NCBI GenBank assembly: GCA_964394205.1
Contig: CAYMVS010000012.1
Span: forward strand, 1-48,777
Reading direction: 5' to 3'
DNA length: 48,777 nt
Source: HGM05190 sp964394205
GTDB taxonomy: Bacteria > Bacteroidota > Bacteroidia > Bacteroidales > Muribaculaceae
Under the pieces are notes generated by a model. It saw nothing but the letters and a program-made list of their open reading frames with translations. It was not told where the DNA came from and ran no database searches. Of this stretch, positions 33,199-41,140 are shown in pieces (position 1 is the stretch's first letter; every line of letters starts with the position of its first letter). The position numbers were made by a program, and so were the translations under genes.

Positions 33199-33647
33199 AA
33201 AACTGCCTGTTGACCATATTGTCGGCACTGATGCTGCTGCTTGGCTCGTGCACCACCAATGATGGCGACCTCAGTTTCCTCGGTGGTCACTGGCGGCTCG
33301 ACTCGATCACTGTCGGGTCCGACAACGACGATTCCTATAAGGGTGACATCACCTGGGCCTTTCAAAGCAACATTGTGGAAATAAGCGTTCTGTTGCCAAA
33401 CCATGGGCGCACTAACCATTTCGGCACATGGGAGTTTGACAACAACCGGCTGACCCTCGACTTTACCCATCGCGACAACGACACCGAGGCAGCCACCGGC
33501 GAGTATTCGCTGCCCCCACAGCTGCATTTGCCTCAGGGTGTCAAGGTGCCGCTGCGGCTGGTCAATCAGAGCGGTGGCAAAATGACATTGACAGGTGTCG
33601 ATGTCGACAATCAACCAATCACGTTTCATCTATCCAAGATATACTGA
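33195..33647 (+). CDS. Small lipoprotein, lipocalin-like
   Basis: 150 residues beginning MKNCLLTILSALMLLLGSC, a clear lipobox with Cys19 lipidated. The rest is beta-rich with GGHWRLDSITVG near the start of the mature protein, like the lipocalin-like domains (GxWxL) common in Bacteroidota lipoproteins. The start is the ATG overlapping the stop codon of the Wzi-like gene. Coupling to that barrel suggests a partner on the outer membrane; no specific function is recognised. Confidence 0.72.
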   Translation: MKNCLLTILSALMLLLGSCTTNDGDLSFLGGHWRLDSITVGSDNDDSYKGDITWAFQSNIVEISVLLPNHGRTNHFGTWEFDNNRLTLDFTHRDNDTEAATGEYSLPPQLHLPQGVKVPLRLVNQSGGKMTLTGVDVDNQPITFHLSKIY

Positions 33648-33656
33648 CAAGACTGT

Positions 33657-34646
33657 ATGAGTAATAAAAAGATACTTGTGACCGGTGCCGACGGCTTTAT
33701 AGGGAGCCATTTGGTAGACCTGCTTCTGGAGCAGGGAAACCAGGTGCGCGCGCTGTGCCAGTACAATTCGTTCAACAACTGGGGTTGGCTCGACAACCGA
33801 CGCGACCCGGGGCTCGAGATAGTCAGCGGCGACGTTCGCGACCCGGCGTTCTGCCGTCACGCGGCCGCCGGTGTCGACACCATTTACCATCTGGCGGCGC
33901 TGATAGCTATTCCCTACAGCTACATCGCCCCCGACAGCTATATCGACACCAACATCAAGGGCACTCTCAACATCTGTCAGGCGGCCCGCGATGCCGGGGT
34001 GGAGCGACTGGTGGTGACCTCGACCAGCGAGGTGTATGGCACGGCGATGTATGTTCCTATAGATGAGAAACATCCACGCCAACCTCAATCGCCCTATTCG
34101 GCCACAAAAATCGGTGCCGATGCCATTGCACAAAGCTTTTACAACGCTTTTGACCTGCCGGTGGTGATAGCGCGCCCGTTTAACACTTACGGCCCGCGCC
34201 AGAGTGCCCGCGCCATCATACCGACCATCATCTCCCAGATTGCCAACGGAGAGACCCAAATAAAGGTCGGCGACCTCACGCCAACCCGCGATTTCAACTT
34301 TGTGGCCGACACGGCCGCCGGCTTTGTCGCCTTGGGAACCGCCGAGGCCGACAAGGTGGTGGGGCGGGACATCAACATCGCCACCGGCACTGAGGTGTCG
34401 ATGGCCGAGACGCTCGACACCATTGCGCGCCTTATGAACCGGCAGGTGGAATGGGTGGTCGACCCTGCCCGCATCCGTCCCGGCAAGAGCGAGGTGTTCA
34501 GGTTGTGTGGCGACAACACGTTGATCACCTCGCTGACCTCGTGGCGTCCCCGTAACACCCTCGAGCAGGGCCTTGCAAAGACCATTGAGTGGTTTTGCGA
34601 CCCCTCCAATCTATCAAAATATAAACACGACATATACAATAGATGA
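33657..34646 (+). CDS. NAD-dependent sugar 4,6-dehydratase, LegB-like
   Basis: Extended short-chain dehydrogenase acting on nucleotide sugars in the cytosol. NAD-binding GADGFIGSH (residues 10-18), active-site TSTSEVYGTA with the Thr/Ser-Glu pair typical of dehydratases, and the YSATK catalytic Tyr-Lys are visible. The pattern LCQYNSFNNWGWLD and FVADTAAGFVAL is that of LegB, which converts UDP-GlcNAc to its 4-keto-6-deoxy form in legionaminic-type nonulosonate synthesis. A NeuB/LegI-type synthase lies in the same window (44027-45031) but on the other strand. The ATGA overlap with the ATP-grasp gene links those two products. Other 4,6-dehydratase or epimerase roles are possible. Confidence 0.8.
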   Translation: MSNKKILVTGADGFIGSHLVDLLLEQGNQVRALCQYNSFNNWGWLDNRRDPGLEIVSGDVRDPAFCRHAAAGVDTIYHLAALIAIPYSYIAPDSYIDTNIKGTLNICQAARDAGVERLVVTSTSEVYGTAMYVPIDEKHPRQPQSPYSATKIGADAIAQSFYNAFDLPVVIARPFNTYGPRQSARAIIPTIISQIANGETQIKVGDLTPTRDFNFVADTAAGFVALGTAEADKVVGRDINIATGTEVSMAETLDTIARLMNRQVEWVVDPARIRPGKSEVFRLCGDNTLITSLTSWRPRNTLEQGLAKTIEWFCDPSNLSKYKHDIYNR

Positions 34647-35641
34647 TGTCAAGACAATCAGCTCCTCAGCGTCTCAAGCAACTCAATCTGCTTTTTCTCG
34701 GCGGCGCCAAGCGTGTGTCGATCGCCCGCATGTTCAAGAGAGCCGGCCGCGATTTGGGCTACAACATCGGTATCTTCTCCTATGAGCTCGACAAGCGTGT
34801 GCCAATCGCCATCGAGGGCCCGGTGATCGAGGGCCTCAAGTGGGACGACCCGGCCATTCTCGAGCATCTGCATGAGACAGTCATCGACCGCGATATCGAT
34901 ATTATCATCCCCTTTGTCGACCGGGCCGTAGGTGTTGCCGCCCGTTATCGCGAGGCATATAAGGATGTGTTTGTGCCGGTTGGCGATGCCGACTCGGCCG
35001 AATTGATGTTTGACAAGATTGCTGCCGACGAGGCTTTCATGCGCGCAGGCATCCCCCGGCCGGTGATTGCCGAGAGCCCGACCGGCGAGCCGGTTTTCCC
35101 CCTCATCGCCAAGCCGCGTCACGGCTCGGCATCTAAGGGCATCGCCATTGTGCACAGCACCGACGAGTTGCGCCCCTACCTGTCGTCGCGCCCAACCCAC
35201 CTGCTGCAGCGCTACATCCACCGCCGGTGTGAGTACACCGTCGATTGCTATGTGGCGCTCGACGGAGATATAAAGGTGGTGTCGCCCCGTCGTCGCGGCG
35301 AGGTGACCGGCGGCGAGGTGTCGACATCGGAGACTGTCGAGGCTCCCGAGATTGTCGCCCTGACGGTCGATGTGATAAAGAAAATGAATCTGAAAGGCGC
35401 GGTGACGGTGCAGTTTATTGTTGATCTTGACTCTATTGACGATAGCCCGATGATCATGGAGATCAATCCGCGCCTGGGTGGTGGTGTCGTGACCTCTGTT
35501 CACGCCGGTGCCGACATCCCCCGCTATCTTCTTGCCGATGCCCTCGGCATCCCCACAACCCGGTGTACCGACATAATCGCCGGTACATTCATCACACGCT
35601 ATCGTGAAGAGGTCGTTTTCAGAGGCGGCAGGCGCCTGTAG
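34643..35641 (+). CDS. ATP-grasp ligase, carbamoyl-phosphate-synthase-like
   Basis: 332-residue cytosolic protein: N-terminal Rossmann-like part (LNLLFLGGAKRVSIARMFKRA), then an ATP-grasp domain with FPLIAKPRHGSASKG (Lys157 contacting ATP phosphates) and MEINPRLGGG (Glu273 and Asn275, metal ligands). Such ligases join a carboxylate to an amine or similar acceptor through an acyl phosphate. Genes of this type often sit beside LegB-type dehydratases in surface-glycan loci, and here the start lies within the legB-like stop codon. Formation of an amidated or aminoacylated sugar is a reasonable inference; the actual substrates are unknown. The 3' end overlaps the M14 peptidase frame. Confidence 0.8.
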   Translation: MMSRQSAPQRLKQLNLLFLGGAKRVSIARMFKRAGRDLGYNIGIFSYELDKRVPIAIEGPVIEGLKWDDPAILEHLHETVIDRDIDIIIPFVDRAVGVAARYREAYKDVFVPVGDADSAELMFDKIAADEAFMRAGIPRPVIAESPTGEPVFPLIAKPRHGSASKGIAIVHSTDELRPYLSSRPTHLLQRYIHRRCEYTVDCYVALDGDIKVVSPRRRGEVTGGEVSTSETVEAPEIVALTVDVIKKMNLKGAVTVQFIVDLDSIDDSPMIMEINPRLGGGVVTSVHAGADIPRYLLADALGIPTTRCTDIIAGTFITRYREEVVFRGGRRL

Positions 35642-36671
35642 CCGGCCTATAGGATGGCGGCGCGTGTTGGCCGTCATCGCGATAGTGTGGACTGCGGTTG
35701 TTGTCTCTCAGGCCGGCGAGTTCAGCGACATCGTGATGACCGACAGCGCGCTCTACACACCCGCCCGGCTGTATGCCGATCTTGACTCGCTTGAGCATCG
35801 CTATCCCGACTGGATCAAGGTGACCTGTCGTGACACAACCGTGCAGGGCAACCCGATACCGGTTGTATGGTTCGGTTGCCGCGATTTTGAGACCCCGTCG
35901 GTCATGGTTCAGGCCTCGATGCACGCCCGCGAGTATATGTCGTCACAGCTTGTCATGGCACTTCTTGAACGCTATGCCTTTCATTGTCAAAATGACAGCA
36001 CGATTGGAGGCTATGACGTCAGAGACCTTTTCTCGCGGGTTCATTTCACCATTCTGCCCCTTGTCAACCCCGACGGTGTCGACATTGCACAACGGGGCTC
36101 GCGGGCAGCGCGCGACTACGCGACGCGTCGTTGGCTGATGGAGAGAGCCGACTCGGGAAAGGTCTATGAGCGATTCAAGGCCAACAGCCGCGGTGTCGAC
36201 CTCAACCGTAACTTCCCCGAAGGGTTTGGTCGTGCCGCCAACGCTCTGTCTCACCGCGCTTTTGCCCACTTCCCGGGACCAAAGCCACTTTCGGAGGTCG
36301 AGTCGTTCATGATGATGAGAGTCGCCTGGTCGCGTGACTATGACCTTTTTCTAAACTATCACTGCTGTGGCAACCTGCTTTACTATGGCAGTCATAACGC
36401 TTTGGGGCGCGTCAACGACAAGGCCAGCCATTTTGCCGGCCTGATAATGGAGACTACCGGCTACCCCATGGTCGGGCCTGACAATATCCCGGCCAACGGC
36501 TCGTGGGTCGACGAGGTTGAGACACTCTTTGAGAAACCGGGCGTGACAGTCGAGACCGGCACCCAAACCCCTGTCCCTTTTGACGAGTTCCCCTCGATTT
36601 TCAGCCGCAACCTGCTCGTGTGGGCCAAGATAGCCGCCGCCATCGACCATCCCCATCACCCCGACCGATAG
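35604..36671 (+). CDS. Exported M14-family zinc carboxypeptidase
   Basis: Zinc carboxypeptidase with HARE at residues 107-110 (first His and Glu ligands), His253 in NYHCCGN (third ligand), the substrate-binding GVDLNRNFP segment and catalytic Glu317 in TVETG. A hydrophobic stretch at 21-37 after WRR acts as signal peptide, so it is exported. The start is uncertain: GTG 35604 lies 38 bp inside the ATP-grasp gene, and no in-frame ATG precedes the signal; a GTG at 35664 would lose the basic residues. M14 includes murein peptidases such as MpaA and gamma-D-Glu-Dap enzymes, which would suit the array, but general peptide trimming is equally possible. Followed by the terminator at 36690-36740. Confidence 0.82.
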   Translation: MKRSFSEAAGACSRPIGWRRVLAVIAIVWTAVVVSQAGEFSDIVMTDSALYTPARLYADLDSLEHRYPDWIKVTCRDTTVQGNPIPVVWFGCRDFETPSVMVQASMHAREYMSSQLVMALLERYAFHCQNDSTIGGYDVRDLFSRVHFTILPLVNPDGVDIAQRGSRAARDYATRRWLMERADSGKVYERFKANSRGVDLNRNFPEGFGRAANALSHRAFAHFPGPKPLSEVESFMMMRVAWSRDYDLFLNYHCCGNLLYYGSHNALGRVNDKASHFAGLIMETTGYPMVGPDNIPANGSWVDEVETLFEKPGVTVETGTQTPVPFDEFPSIFSRNLLVWAKIAAAIDHPHHPDR

Positions 36672-36689
36672 AAAAATCCATGACAAAAT

Positions 36690-36740
36690 CGTGCAAATCG
36701 AAAGTCTCACTTTTGATTTGCACGGTTTTTGTTTTTTTTT
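36690..36740 (+). terminator. Rho-independent terminator of the salvage array
   Basis: CGTGCAAATC (36690-36699) pairs perfectly with GATTTGCACG (36715-36724), and AAAG/CTTT inside extends the stem. A long T-tract, interrupted once by G, follows at 36725-36740. This is the clearest plus-strand terminator in the window and closes the 15292-36671 array. Confidence 0.9.
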
Positions 36741-36809
36741 ACATCTGTACTTATATGTTCCGGCCGCTACCATCTCGGTATGGATTTCATAAGTATCCAT
36801 AATTATAAA

Positions 36810-36833
36810 CATTTGTGTATGCTTCTACAAATG
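36810..36833 (-). terminator. Possible 3' hairpin of the NYN gene
   Basis: CATTTGT (36810-36816) pairs with ACAAATG (36827-36833), ten bases past the NYN stop codon on the minus strand. A second inverted repeat, TATGGAT/ATCCATA (36779-36785 with 36795-36801), follows. The T-run after the first stem is weak, so this may be a weak terminator or an RNA-stabilising end. Confidence 0.4.
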
Positions 36834-36842
36834 CTTGTATGT

Positions 36843-37481
36843 TTATTGTTGTTGGTAAGTTTTCCATTTCTGAGGAATATGTAAATCGAAATCCGGTACA
36901 GCAAGATGTACCACATCCGGTAAAATGCACTGTCGGAATCGACTTTCGTATTGTTTTAACTGAACAGGTTTGCTTGATGCCATTGAAGCAAGATTGCTTG
37001 AATACTGGTGAGGAGGAAAATAAACAACCACCTTATGTCCGGCTTCCGTAGCTAATTCGATCGCCGGGATCATATCGCTATCTGCAGAAACCACTATGAC
37101 AAGGTCGCAATTATCCTGATAAGCGTCGGCGACTATTTGCGTTGCAATTCTTACATCTGTCTCTTTCTCCTCATGTGTATGGATTTTGTTGCCGCAATTG
37201 AAGCAAGTAATCTCTTTCTTCAAATATTTACCGAGGATCAATTTGAACTTAGGATTCTCCTTATTGGCTTGAAAAAATGCGTTCTGCCTGAGACTTTTGT
37301 CAGTATCATCAACTCGTGCCGAGAAATACTTAACTGCCACGAGTTCTTGATTGGGACGCATAAACATCTCAAACAATTTGACAATGTTAAGCCAATAATA
37401 TTTTTTCCAATTGATATTTTTCTTCAGACCATAATAAAAGTTGAAGCCGTCAATGTATACTATTACTCTCTGTTTTTCCAT
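36843..37481 (-). CDS. NYN-domain (LabA/DUF88-type) putative RNase with zinc motif
   Basis: 212-residue PIN-like NYN nuclease. Acidic metal-site residues are visible: Asp11 in VYIDGFNFYYG, Asp109 in EKETDVRIATQIV and Asp134/Asp136 in VVSADSDMIPAI, each in the family context. Between the first and second acidic motifs lies CFNCGNKIHTH (residues 93-103), a C-x2-C-x4-H-x-H zinc-type insertion. NYN proteins cut RNA in processing, decay or defence. The frame continues up to GTG 37529, but ATG 37481 starts at the conserved N-terminus. The gene is visibly A+T-richer than its neighbours, suggesting transfer, and has its own promoter, palindrome and leader hairpin. Confidence 0.88.
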   Translation of the reverse strand: MEKQRVIVYIDGFNFYYGLKKNINWKKYYWLNIVKLFEMFMRPNQELVAVKYFSARVDDTDKSLRQNAFFQANKENPKFKLILGKYLKKEITCFNCGNKIHTHEEKETDVRIATQIVADAYQDNCDLVIVVSADSDMIPAIELATEAGHKVVVYFPPHQYSSNLASMASSKPVQLKQYESRFRQCILPDVVHLAVPDFDLHIPQKWKTYQQQ

Positions 37482-37490
37482 AAAAAATAA

Positions 37491-37510
37491 GCCCACCTTA
37501 AGGGGTGGGC
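37491..37510 (-). promoter_or_regulatory. Terminator-like hairpin just before the NYN start codon
   Basis: GCCCACC (37491-37497) is the perfect reverse complement of GGTGGGC (37504-37510), loop TTAAGG. Read on the minus strand the stem is followed by TTATTTTTT and then the ATG at 37481. Lying between promoter and start, it could act as an attenuator or block ribosome entry. Confidence 0.6.
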
Positions 37511-37549
37511 GAGCCTTAGTATTTTCCACCTAAGGGTGATAATCTATTG

Positions 37550-37580
37550 CAAAGATACGAAAAATTTCTTACCCTGCAAA
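37550..37580 (-). promoter_or_regulatory. Consensus Bacteroidota promoter of the NYN gene
   Basis: On the minus strand TTTG (37577-37580), then exactly 19 bases, then TATCTTTG (37550-37557): a perfect match to TTTG-N19-TAnnTTTG. Transcription should begin near 37543, leaving a leader of about 60 bases that contains the hairpin at 37491-37510. Confidence 0.85.
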
Positions 37581-37587
37581 ATATTAA

Positions 37588-37602
37588 CGATCATTTTGAT
37601 CG
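37588..37602. promoter_or_regulatory. Palindrome upstream of the NYN promoter
   Basis: CGATCA (37588-37593) and TGATCG (37597-37602) form a perfect 6-bp inverted repeat with a TTT spacer, eight bases upstream of the -33 element. Position and symmetry fit an operator or activator site; alternatively it is a small plus-strand hairpin followed by a T-rich run. Confidence 0.4.
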
Positions 37603-37869
37603 AAGAGTTTAATTTTTTATTCTTTTTGTGGTTGCAGACCGCACCGTAGAGCCCGGTTAAGGGCAATGTGGGTGGAGCTGCTAAGCATACGAAAATCGTT
37701 TACTCGACGCTCTTTCTTGACATTTTGAAACATCGCAAATTTCTTAGGTTGGTCAAGAATGTAGCAAATCGGGCAATGCGAATGCCTCAAGATGTGGAAC
37801 GAGCAAACAGTAGCTCTTACGCAAACTATCGAAATCACTTTATTATCGTTGGCAAGTTCTCTCAGTTGT
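37603..37869. other. Non-coding A+T-rich stretch between NYN promoter and ribD
   Basis: About 270 bases with no gene I can support. Two 73-codon frames exist (minus 37617-37838, plus 37668-37889), both without recognisable domains, promoters or conserved-looking starts. The composition is like the NYN gene, so it may be the flank of the transferred segment. No tRNA, insertion-sequence ends or CRISPR repeats are visible. Confidence 0.5.
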
Positions 37870-38892
37870 CTACTGCAACTCGCGGGTGATGGTGAGGATG
37901 GTTGAGGTGGAGATGGCGGTGGTTGTCATTTTCCCCCGGGGGAGGCTCGGGGCAGGGCAGAGGTAGGTGCAACCGGCGGGGGCAACGGTCGGGCTTATTT
38001 CAACCCTGCAGCTGTCCCAAAGGTTGGCCGTGATGAAACTGTTGAGCACCGTGGCGCCCCCCTCGACAAGCAGCGAGCTGATGCCCCGGTCGTATAGGTC
38101 GGTCATAACCGACTGTAAATCATGTGGGTCAATGCCGTTGGAAGGGTAGACAATCGTCTCATCGCGTTTGAGAAGACCGGCGTCGGGTTTTAGATTGGCG
38201 TTCCCCAAAATGACGGGGCGGGGACCCGTACCGGCAAAGTGGCGCAACGTCAGCGACGGGTTGTCGAGGGCGACGGTGCCCGCGCCGACAAGAATGGCGT
38301 CATGGCTGGCGCGCAACTTGTGGGCTGCCACCAGGCTTTGGGGTGTTGATATGGATAAAGCGCTGTTGTCGAGTGATTTGCGAGCATCGATATACCCGTC
38401 GGCCGTTTGTGCCCACTTGAGGGTAATCCAAGGCCGGTGCTCACGGTGGCAGGTGAAAAACCGTTTGTTAATCTCTTTACATTCAGTCTCAAGCATCCCG
38501 ACAATGACCTCAACGCCAGCCTCTCTCATCATCTTGATGCCGCGGCCGTTGACCCGGGCGAAAGGGTCGAGGCAGCCAACCACAACGCGCGGAATTCCGG
38601 TTTCAATAATCAGTCGGGAGCAGGCAGGGGTGCGCCCTTGATGGGAGCATGGCTCAAGGGTGACATACATGGTGGCCTGCTGCAGCAGGTGCCGGTTGGC
38701 CGGATCGACCGATTCAATGGCGTTTGGCTCGGCATGATTCTCGCCGCATCGGCGATGGAATCCCTCGCCGATTATTCTGCCCGACGGGTCGACGATGACG
38801 GCGCCAACCATCGGGTTTGGCGACGCGTGAAACATTCCACCCCGGGCAATCTGCAGGGCCCGGCGCATGTATCTTGGGTCAATATTACTCAT
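37870..38892 (-). CDS. ribD: Bifunctional riboflavin enzyme RibD (deaminase/reductase)
   Basis: Catalyses deamination and then side-chain reduction of the pyrimidine intermediate in riboflavin synthesis. N-terminal deaminase: HAEPNA with the zinc His and catalytic Glu in GENHAEPNAIES, and PCSHQGRTPACS with both zinc cysteines. C-terminal reductase (from about residue 145): PWITLKWAQTADGYID, SHDAILVGAGTVALDNPSL and LLVEGGATVLNSFI. 340 residues is normal. The start overlaps the ispG stop by four bases, so it is the last gene of the purE-ispG-ribD stretch. Confidence 0.95.
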   Translation of the reverse strand: MSNIDPRYMRRALQIARGGMFHASPNPMVGAVIVDPSGRIIGEGFHRRCGENHAEPNAIESVDPANRHLLQQATMYVTLEPCSHQGRTPACSRLIIETGIPRVVVGCLDPFARVNGRGIKMMREAGVEVIVGMLETECKEINKRFFTCHREHRPWITLKWAQTADGYIDARKSLDNSALSISTPQSLVAAHKLRASHDAILVGAGTVALDNPSLTLRHFAGTGPRPVILGNANLKPDAGLLKRDETIVYPSNGIDPHDLQSVMTDLYDRGISSLLVEGGATVLNSFITANLWDSCRVEISPTVAPAGCTYLCPAPSLPRGKMTTTAISTSTILTITRELQ

Positions 38893-40547
38893 GGCTCCAC
38901 CCAGTCATTGTTTTGCTTGAGGAGCGCGATGAGATGGTCAATGGCTTCATCTTCAGGTATATTGCGCTCTACAGCTGTCTTTCCTTTATATAGGGTGATA
39001 TGTCCGGCGGCGGCGCCCACATATCCGTAATCGGCATCGGCCATCTCGCCGGGTCCGTTTACCACACACCCCATCACGCCGATTTTCAGCCCTTTGAGAT
39101 GTCGGGTGGCCTCTTTTACGCGATGGAGGGTCGAGCGGAGGTCAAAGAGGGTGCGCCCGCAGCCCGGACAGGCGATAAACTCTGTGCGGGTCATGCGCAG
39201 GCGTGTCGCCTGAAGTATGCCAAAGGCGAGCCTTGTGGTGACGGCGCTACCGGCGGCACGGCTGTCAATCATGATGCCGTCGAGCAGACCGTCGAGCAGC
39301 AGTGTGCCAAAGTCGATTGAGGCCTCGACCGTCAGGCGGTCACCCTCAAGGTCGCCATACTCTTTCATGCCAATCAGTTGGGGCTTGCTGTCAAGGGTGT
39401 TTAGCCGGGAGAGGGCGGCTCGCATCGACCCGATGAAGTCGGGGTGTGAGCTGGTGATGTAGACCCGTTTTTTGCCGTCGATGAGCTGTTGCAGCTGTGG
39501 CGACGACATTGACAGGACGCGGGCAGCGTCGACAACTGTGTCGTAGGGTGTCAGGAGTATGTCGGGTTTGAGACCGTCGACAGCCTCATTGTCGCGTGAT
39601 GCCACCAAAGGCTGTGAAAGAGTTCGCTTGAAACAAGGCTGGGTATCGGTCACGACAGCCGGGGCGGCGGCCCGTCGCGCGATATAACCGGCTATCAGGG
39701 CGGCAACAGGAATCTCCTCGGCGGGCTCTTCGCTGAGCGACACCCTGATTGTGTCGCCCAGGCCGTCGACCAACAGCGAGCCGATGCCGACCGCGCTCTT
39801 GACGCGTCCGTCCTCGCCGTCACCCGCCTCGGTGACCCCCAGGTGGAGCGGAAAGTTCATCCCCTCGGCGGCCATCGCGCGGTCAAGCATACGCACGGTC
39901 TCGGTCATCACCACCACGTTTGAGGCCTTTATCGAGATGACAATATCGTTGAAATTGTGGGCGACAGCCACCCGCAGAAACTCCATCGCGCTCTCCACCA
40001 TCCCGGCGGGGGTGTCGCCATAGCGGCTCATGATGCGGTCGCTCAGCGAGCCGTGGTTCACCCCGATGCGCATCGCCGTGCCGCGCGCGCGACACGCCTC
40101 AATGAAGGGCACAAAGGCATCGGCGAGGCGGTCAAGCTCGGCGGCATACTCGGCATCGGTAAACTCAATTTTCTTGAACACGCGCCCGGGGTCGACAAAG
40201 TTGCCCGGATTGATGCGCACCTTGTCGACGCCGGCTTCAACGGCCGCAAAGGCTGCAGCCGGGTTGAAATGGATGTCGGCAACAAGTGGAACGGGGTTGG
40301 CCGAGGCGTCGACCATGCGCTTGATGTTGGCAAGATTGTCGGCGTGGCGCACCCCCTGAGCCGTGAGCCTTACCAGTTGACCGCCGGCCCGCGCTATCGA
40401 CTCAATCTGTGCCACCGAGGCCTCGGTGTCGAGTGTCGGTGTCGAGGTCATCGACTGGAGAACGATGGGGTTGTCGCCCCCGATTTTGAGGTTGGCCACA
40501 CGAGCTGTGCCCGAGGGGCGCCGATGGTAGCTGTAGTCGTGTTTCAA
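38889..40547 (-). CDS. ispG: 4-hydroxy-3-methylbut-2-enyl diphosphate synthase (long form)
   Basis: Penultimate step of the MEP isoprenoid pathway: converts MEcPP to HMBPP using a 4Fe-4S cluster. The TIM-barrel half begins VANLKIGGDNPIVLQSMTSTPT and contains RINPGNFVDPG; the reductase-like C-terminus has the cluster cysteines Cys460 and Cys463 (ACPGCGRTLF) and Cys494, with Glu501 (CVVNGPGEMADADYG) as likely fourth ligand. At 552 residues it has the extra middle domain (about 270-410) seen in Bacteroidota, chlamydial and plant enzymes, rather than the 370-residue short form. Overlaps purE upstream and ribD downstream by four bases each. Confidence 0.95.
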   Translation of the reverse strand: MKHDYSYHRRPSGTARVANLKIGGDNPIVLQSMTSTPTLDTEASVAQIESIARAGGQLVRLTAQGVRHADNLANIKRMVDASANPVPLVADIHFNPAAAFAAVEAGVDKVRINPGNFVDPGRVFKKIEFTDAEYAAELDRLADAFVPFIEACRARGTAMRIGVNHGSLSDRIMSRYGDTPAGMVESAMEFLRVAVAHNFNDIVISIKASNVVVMTETVRMLDRAMAAEGMNFPLHLGVTEAGDGEDGRVKSAVGIGSLLVDGLGDTIRVSLSEEPAEEIPVAALIAGYIARRAAAPAVVTDTQPCFKRTLSQPLVASRDNEAVDGLKPDILLTPYDTVVDAARVLSMSSPQLQQLIDGKKRVYITSSHPDFIGSMRAALSRLNTLDSKPQLIGMKEYGDLEGDRLTVEASIDFGTLLLDGLLDGIMIDSRAAGSAVTTRLAFGILQATRLRMTRTEFIACPGCGRTLFDLRSTLHRVKEATRHLKGLKIGVMGCVVNGPGEMADADYGYVGAAAGHITLYKGKTAVERNIPEDEAIDHLIALLKQNNDWVEP

Positions 40548-41050
40548 TTGGTCTTGAAATTATATTTTATCTGGTGTAGCTCCTCGTTGGCTTTGACAAT
40601 TTTAGCCACAAGGCCGGCGCGATAGCGGTCAAAGTTTTTGGCTATCTGCTGATCGCTCAGCGAGAGAATCTGGACGGCGAGAATGGCGGCATTGAGACCG
40701 CCGTTGATGCCCACGGTAGCCACCGAGACTCCAGGGGGCATCTGCACGATTGAGAGCAGGGCGTCGCGGCCGTCGAGAGTCGAGTTGATAGGGATACCGA
40801 TTACAGGGATGGGGGTCATGGCCGCGATAACGCCGGGAAGGGCCGCCGCCATGCCGGCGGCGGCGATGATCACCTTGATGCCGCGACCCTGGGCCTGACG
40901 GGCAAAAGATTCAACCTCGGCCGGGGTGCGGTGGGCAGAGAGAGCGTTCATCTCAAAGGGAACCTCCATCTCGTCGAGAAAGGCCGCTGTCTTTTGCAGA
41001 ATGGGAAGGTCGGAGGTGCTTCCCATGATTATGCTTACAAGTGGTTTCAT
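40544..41050 (-). CDS. purE: N5-carboxyaminoimidazole ribonucleotide mutase
   Basis: Purine synthesis step moving the carboxyl group of N5-CAIR to form CAIR. Class I PurE motifs: IIMGSTSDLP, MNALSAHRTPAEV, AAGMAAALPGVIAA and PVIGIPI, then LLSIVQMPPGVSVATVGI. 168 residues. The frame extends to 41125, but the MKPLVSIIMGSTSD start at 41050 is canonical. Four-base overlap with ispG. Confidence 0.95.
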   Translation of the reverse strand: MKPLVSIIMGSTSDLPILQKTAAFLDEMEVPFEMNALSAHRTPAEVESFARQAQGRGIKVIIAAAGMAAALPGVIAAMTPIPVIGIPINSTLDGRDALLSIVQMPPGVSVATVGINGGLNAAILAVQILSLSDQQIAKNFDRYRAGLVAKIVKANEELHQIKYNFKTN

Positions 41051-41140
41051 GTTCAAATGATTATTTCTTTTGAGGCTAACAAATTTACAACAAAGTGTCA
41101 AATGATGCAACTTTGTCAGGCACACTTTCTGGTCGGTTTA

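Noticed and set aside
36815..37051. Plus-strand 78-codon frame at the NYN 3' end
   Set aside because: It is antisense to the NYN coding region and starts in its 3' hairpin.
37620..37700. Possible tRNA or small structured RNA
   Set aside because: No acceptor stem or anticodon arm can be folded and no conserved T-loop is present.
37617..37889. Two 73-codon frames between the NYN gene and ribD, one with a CxxC-like HCPIC
   Set aside because: They overlap on opposite strands, lack promoters and recognisable domains, and are short enough for chance in this composition.
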